NCBI GenBank assembly: GCA_963806145.1
Contig: CAWDXD010000034.1
Coordinates: 1-64,000, forward strand
DNA from: DASXKD01 sp963806145
Lineage (GTDB): Bacteria > Actinomycetota > Actinomycetes > Streptosporangiales > Streptosporangiaceae
Direction: 5' to 3'
Length of the DNA: 64,000 bases
The translations under genes were made by a program, and so were the position numbers. Every line of letters starts with the position of its first letter. The stretch's first letter is position 1. Shown here piece by piece: positions 61,853 through 64,000 of the stretch. Below the pieces are notes generated by a model. It was not told the origin of the DNA, did no database searches, and was given only the letters and a program-made list of their open reading frames with translations.

Positions 61853-61900
61853 CCCTGATAAGGAAGAGGTCCGTGGTTCAAGTCCACGTAGCCCCACCAC
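61853..61900. other. Attachment site copy 3
   Basis: 48 bases from CCCTGATAAGG to CCACCAC, equal to the tRNA-Ile 3' half and two bases beyond CCA. Right end of element 2. Confidence 0.92.
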
Positions 61901-62374
61901 GAACGTTGCAGGTCACAGGCATTCCAATCGCATCGCATTGATCTGCTTGAGCCCACTGCGTGACTAGTTGAGTGACTGTGGCTCTGCGTCAGGACCGGTG
62001 CCGGGCCCGATGATGAAGTCGGTAGCGGCCATGCTGGCCCCTTACATATTGGCCCGCGAATCGTGGGTGCCGCGGGCTCGCACCGCGGTGCCGCTGGCCA
62101 CCCTCCGGCAGGATCAGACCGACCAGGTCCCCGTGATTGCTGGTGGGGCATCCTGCGGCATCCAGATCGGCTGGGCCCACCAGGGACAAGCCTGAGTCTG
62201 GCCGTGGTCCGTGACCGCAGGGGTCATTGACGCGGGGTGGATGTAGGCGGCCTTGAGGCGGGGTGACTCCTGGACGGGGGGTTGTGGTGGCTCATCTCAG
62301 CCTCCTCGGTCTCAGACCGCCATCTCGGGTGGCCTCGACAGGAGCGTACATTACAGACGCTTGCTATGTAAATA
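61901..62374. other. Gene-poor region after the last att copy
   Basis: Short frames only. GACTAGTTGAGTGACTGTGG near 61960 and an A/T-rich promoter area near 62345-62375 were noted. Nothing resembles the core genes that follow tRNA-Ile in related genomes. Confidence 0.3.
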
Positions 62375-62400
62375 GCGCTCGTTATTTAAATATCGAACGC
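62375..62400. promoter_or_regulatory. TetR operator
   Basis: GCGCTCGTTATTT and AAATATCGAACGC form a near-perfect palindrome (two mismatches). A second, related motif (GACGCTTGCTATGTAAATAG) abuts on the left. The TATCTT -10 hexamer at 62405-62410 follows, so a bound repressor would cover the promoter of the tetR gene. Confidence 0.7.
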
Positions 62401-62416
62401 ATGCTATCTTGGCTCG

Positions 62417-63178
62417 ATGCCCCCGAAGATCGGCAAGAACGAAGAGGCGCGCGCGAGGTCGCGGGCGACTCTGCTGAAGGCTGGCGCCGACCTGATGGTG
62501 GAGAACGTGCTGGAGAACCCGTTCGCTTCCTTGACGCTGCGGAGCATCTGCAAGCGCGCTGACTACTCGACGGGAGCGTTCTACCTACATTGGGCCAACA
62601 TTGACGAGTACTACACCGACCTGGCCAAGAAGCTCGTCGCCGAGGAAAGTTTCGATGACGACATGGCCGACATCGCGGAAGTCGGCGAGCACAGCGCCGA
62701 CGCTAGCACCCTGACAGCGATCACCCGCGTCGCGGATCGCGATATCGAACTCCTGCTGGGCGACCCGCTCTACGACGCCATGGAGCTGCTGGCCGTGACG
62801 TGGGGAAGGACGCAGCTCAGGAAACAGTTCGCTGACGCATACAGGGTGTTCGACCACGACATTGGACAAGCCTACGGAACGATCCTGTCCAAGCGAGGGC
62901 GCGAGCCGCGCCCGCCCTTGGACTGGGACCGCATCGGCGCGATGCTTCAAGCCCTAATCGAAGGCTTTACGCTTCGGTCGAAAGTGGACCCCACAGCGGT
63001 CCCGCAGTCATCAGGGTCAGATCTCGGCCTGTACGCCACGGCCGTCGCTGCCGTGCTCGGAGCGGTGACCCGTCCGGCCGATGACGCGGCCGACCTCAAT
63101 GAAGCACTCCACGTCCTACTCGACGGGCATACCAGCCCGCCCAAGTCAGACCCAAGTACGAGCGATCCGACAGACTAG
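62417..63178 (+). CDS. TetR family transcriptional regulator
   Basis: 253 residues. N-terminal helix-turn-helix: RSRATLLKAGADLMVENVLENPFASLTLRSICKRADYSTGAFYLHWANIDEYYTDLAKKL, with the TGAFYLHW recognition region; C-terminal ligand-binding helices, with a disordered tail after residue 235. ATG start six bases after TATCTT, so leaderless. Probably autoregulated through the palindrome just upstream; a second target is not in the window. Confidence 0.9.
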   Translation: MPPKIGKNEEARARSRATLLKAGADLMVENVLENPFASLTLRSICKRADYSTGAFYLHWANIDEYYTDLAKKLVAEESFDDDMADIAEVGEHSADASTLTAITRVADRDIELLLGDPLYDAMELLAVTWGRTQLRKQFADAYRVFDHDIGQAYGTILSKRGREPRPPLDWDRIGAMLQALIEGFTLRSKVDPTAVPQSSGSDLGLYATAVAAVLGAVTRPADDAADLNEALHVLLDGHTSPPKSDPSTSDPTD

Positions 63179-64000
63179 GCCGTACTCCCGCGTCCTAGCC
63201 TTTCGGTTCCGCCATATCAGTGCCTTGTATCGGACGGAGCCAGACACCGGAGCTAGACGCGGGAGTCCGGCTTGGAGATGCGGTCTTGAGCTGTGACAAC
63301 TTTCTCTACGAAGGTCTTCAAGGGCACGCCCTGCGGGCGCGCCGGGGCCGTTCCGGCCCTGGCCGGTTCCGCACGGAACGCGATGCGCTGCGGGAGTTCG
63401 TGAAACGGTGGGAGATGGGCCGCCAGGAGCCGGGCGGGGCGGCGGGGCTACTCGGCAGCTCCGGGGCGGTCGGCTGCCCGCGACCTGCGAGCGGTAGCCC
63501 TCCTGTCACGGGCGCCACCGCCGCGCCGATGCCCCGCACCCGCAGGCAGGCGGCACAGGCCGTCACGTTCCCGCAGCGCCGCGCCCGCACGGATGGCCGG
63601 GCCGTCCTCCACGCGCCGGGCAGTCTCTTACCGCGAAAGATCACCATCAAGGGCGTGCCTACGGCACGTCACCGCTACGCGGCGCAGACCCTTGACACTG
63701 ATCTTCCTCGGCAAGATCTCGGCACCTGTCAGGAGGACGGGGGGCGAGTCGCGGCTTTCAACTCATCAGGCGAGCACCGCGAAGGCATTTCCGGCTGAGC
63801 GGCATCTCGCGGACTGGCCCATCTGAGCCCGCAGCATTCCGGACATTTACGACCACTTCGAGGCAGGCATGATCACACGCTGGGCAGCTCCCGACGGGGG
63901 TTCTCTGTCGCAACACGATTACAGAGAGTATCATCTGACGAATAGTTGATCGCAGTTCAGGCACGCCGCAGCGCTGGCAACCTGCATTGCGACTTGGCTT
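63179..64000. other. Unassigned right end
   Basis: 822 bases with open frames on both strands but no recognisable protein, start signal or repeat match. May be decayed mobile sequence or regulatory DNA of a gene beyond the window. Confidence 0.3.

Larger units (their letters stand above)
57803..61900. mobile_element. Integrated element 2 (relic) in tandem with element 1
   Basis: Bounded by att copies 2 and 3. Holds a winged-helix-like protein, a frameshifted kelch-repeat gene, a secreted repeat protein and repeat copy B. No integrase is present, so it depended on another element or lost it. Confidence 0.7.

Noticed and set aside
57758..61900. Additional tRNA-Ile genes at 57758 and 61853
   Set aside because: Only the 3' half is present; no acceptor 5' strand or D-arm precedes, so they are att copies.
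62263..62562. Open frame overlapping the TetR operator and start
   Set aside because: It is a different phase of the TetR gene preceded by the AT-rich promoter.
63220..63798. 192-residue plus-strand frame at the right end
   Set aside because: No recognisable family, no ribosome-binding site or leaderless signal and mixed codon use; left as unassigned sequence.

Overview
This is a very GC-rich actinobacterial chromosome segment that contains the replication origin. The gene order is the classic actinobacterial origin neighbourhood: rpsF-ssb-rpsR-rplI-dnaB, then pcnA, DUF6049, murJ, pseudokinase, sigM, anti-sigma, trxB-trxA, GNAT, parB-parA, rsmG, jag, yidC, yidD, rnpA, rpmH, dnaA, oriC, dnaN, gnd, recF, dciA-like, gyrB, gyrA, DUF3566 and tRNA-Ile. 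Family content (DUF5318, DUF6049, DUF3566, inositol-phosphate synthase, SigR-type trx promoter, many leaderless genes) fits a filamentous or Streptosporangiales-like actinomycete. I cannot name the species from sequence alone.

Region 1 (1-13.5 kb). A replicative helicase gene, dnaB, leaves the window and carries two inteins; the first has the residues of a class 3 intein and an unusual zinc-knuckle insertion. It is followed by the ribosomal/SSB cluster (ssb carries an apparent one-base frameshift), a nuclease IV gene, a GT87 membrane glycosyltransferase, a class A penicillin-binding protein, a DUF5318 protein, and a PadR regulator (with a perfect palindromic operator) upstream of ino1.

Region 2 (13.5-30 kb). 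An MFS transporter, a CCA-adding enzyme with a one-base frameshift, and the cell-wall/stress cluster DUF6049-murJ-pseudokinase-sigM-anti-sigma, then trxB-trxA behind a perfect SigR-type promoter. A GNAT protein, a small secreted protein, a threonine-aldolase-like enzyme and a GT2 glycosyltransferase follow.

Region 3 (30-49.9 kb). The segregation and replication core: two parS sites (one inside the parA reading frame), parB, parA, rsmG, jag/khpB, yidC, yidD, rnpA, rpmH, dnaA, oriC with DnaA boxes and an AT-rich unwinding tract, dnaN, gnd, recF, a DciA/DUF721 protein, gyrB, gyrA and a DUF3566 membrane protein. Three copies of an undescribed-looking intergenic hairpin, all with the same TTTTGTC loop, lie within 11 kb around the origin.

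Region 4 (49.8-64 kb). tRNA-Ile(GAT) is an integration hot spot. Its 3' half is repeated at about 57.8 and 61.9 kb, delimiting two tandem integrated elements. They hold a 5'-truncated tyrosine integrase plus a duplicated integrase 3' end, a GNAT protein, an aminoglycoside-phosphotransferase-like kinase, a methyltransferase, an IS110-family insertion sequence with a candidate bridge RNA, a multiply frameshifted kelch-repeat gene, a secreted repeat protein, and a hairpin-rich repeat present twice. Beyond the last att copy lie a TetR regulator with its own operator and unrecognised sequence, so the accreted region may continue past the window end.
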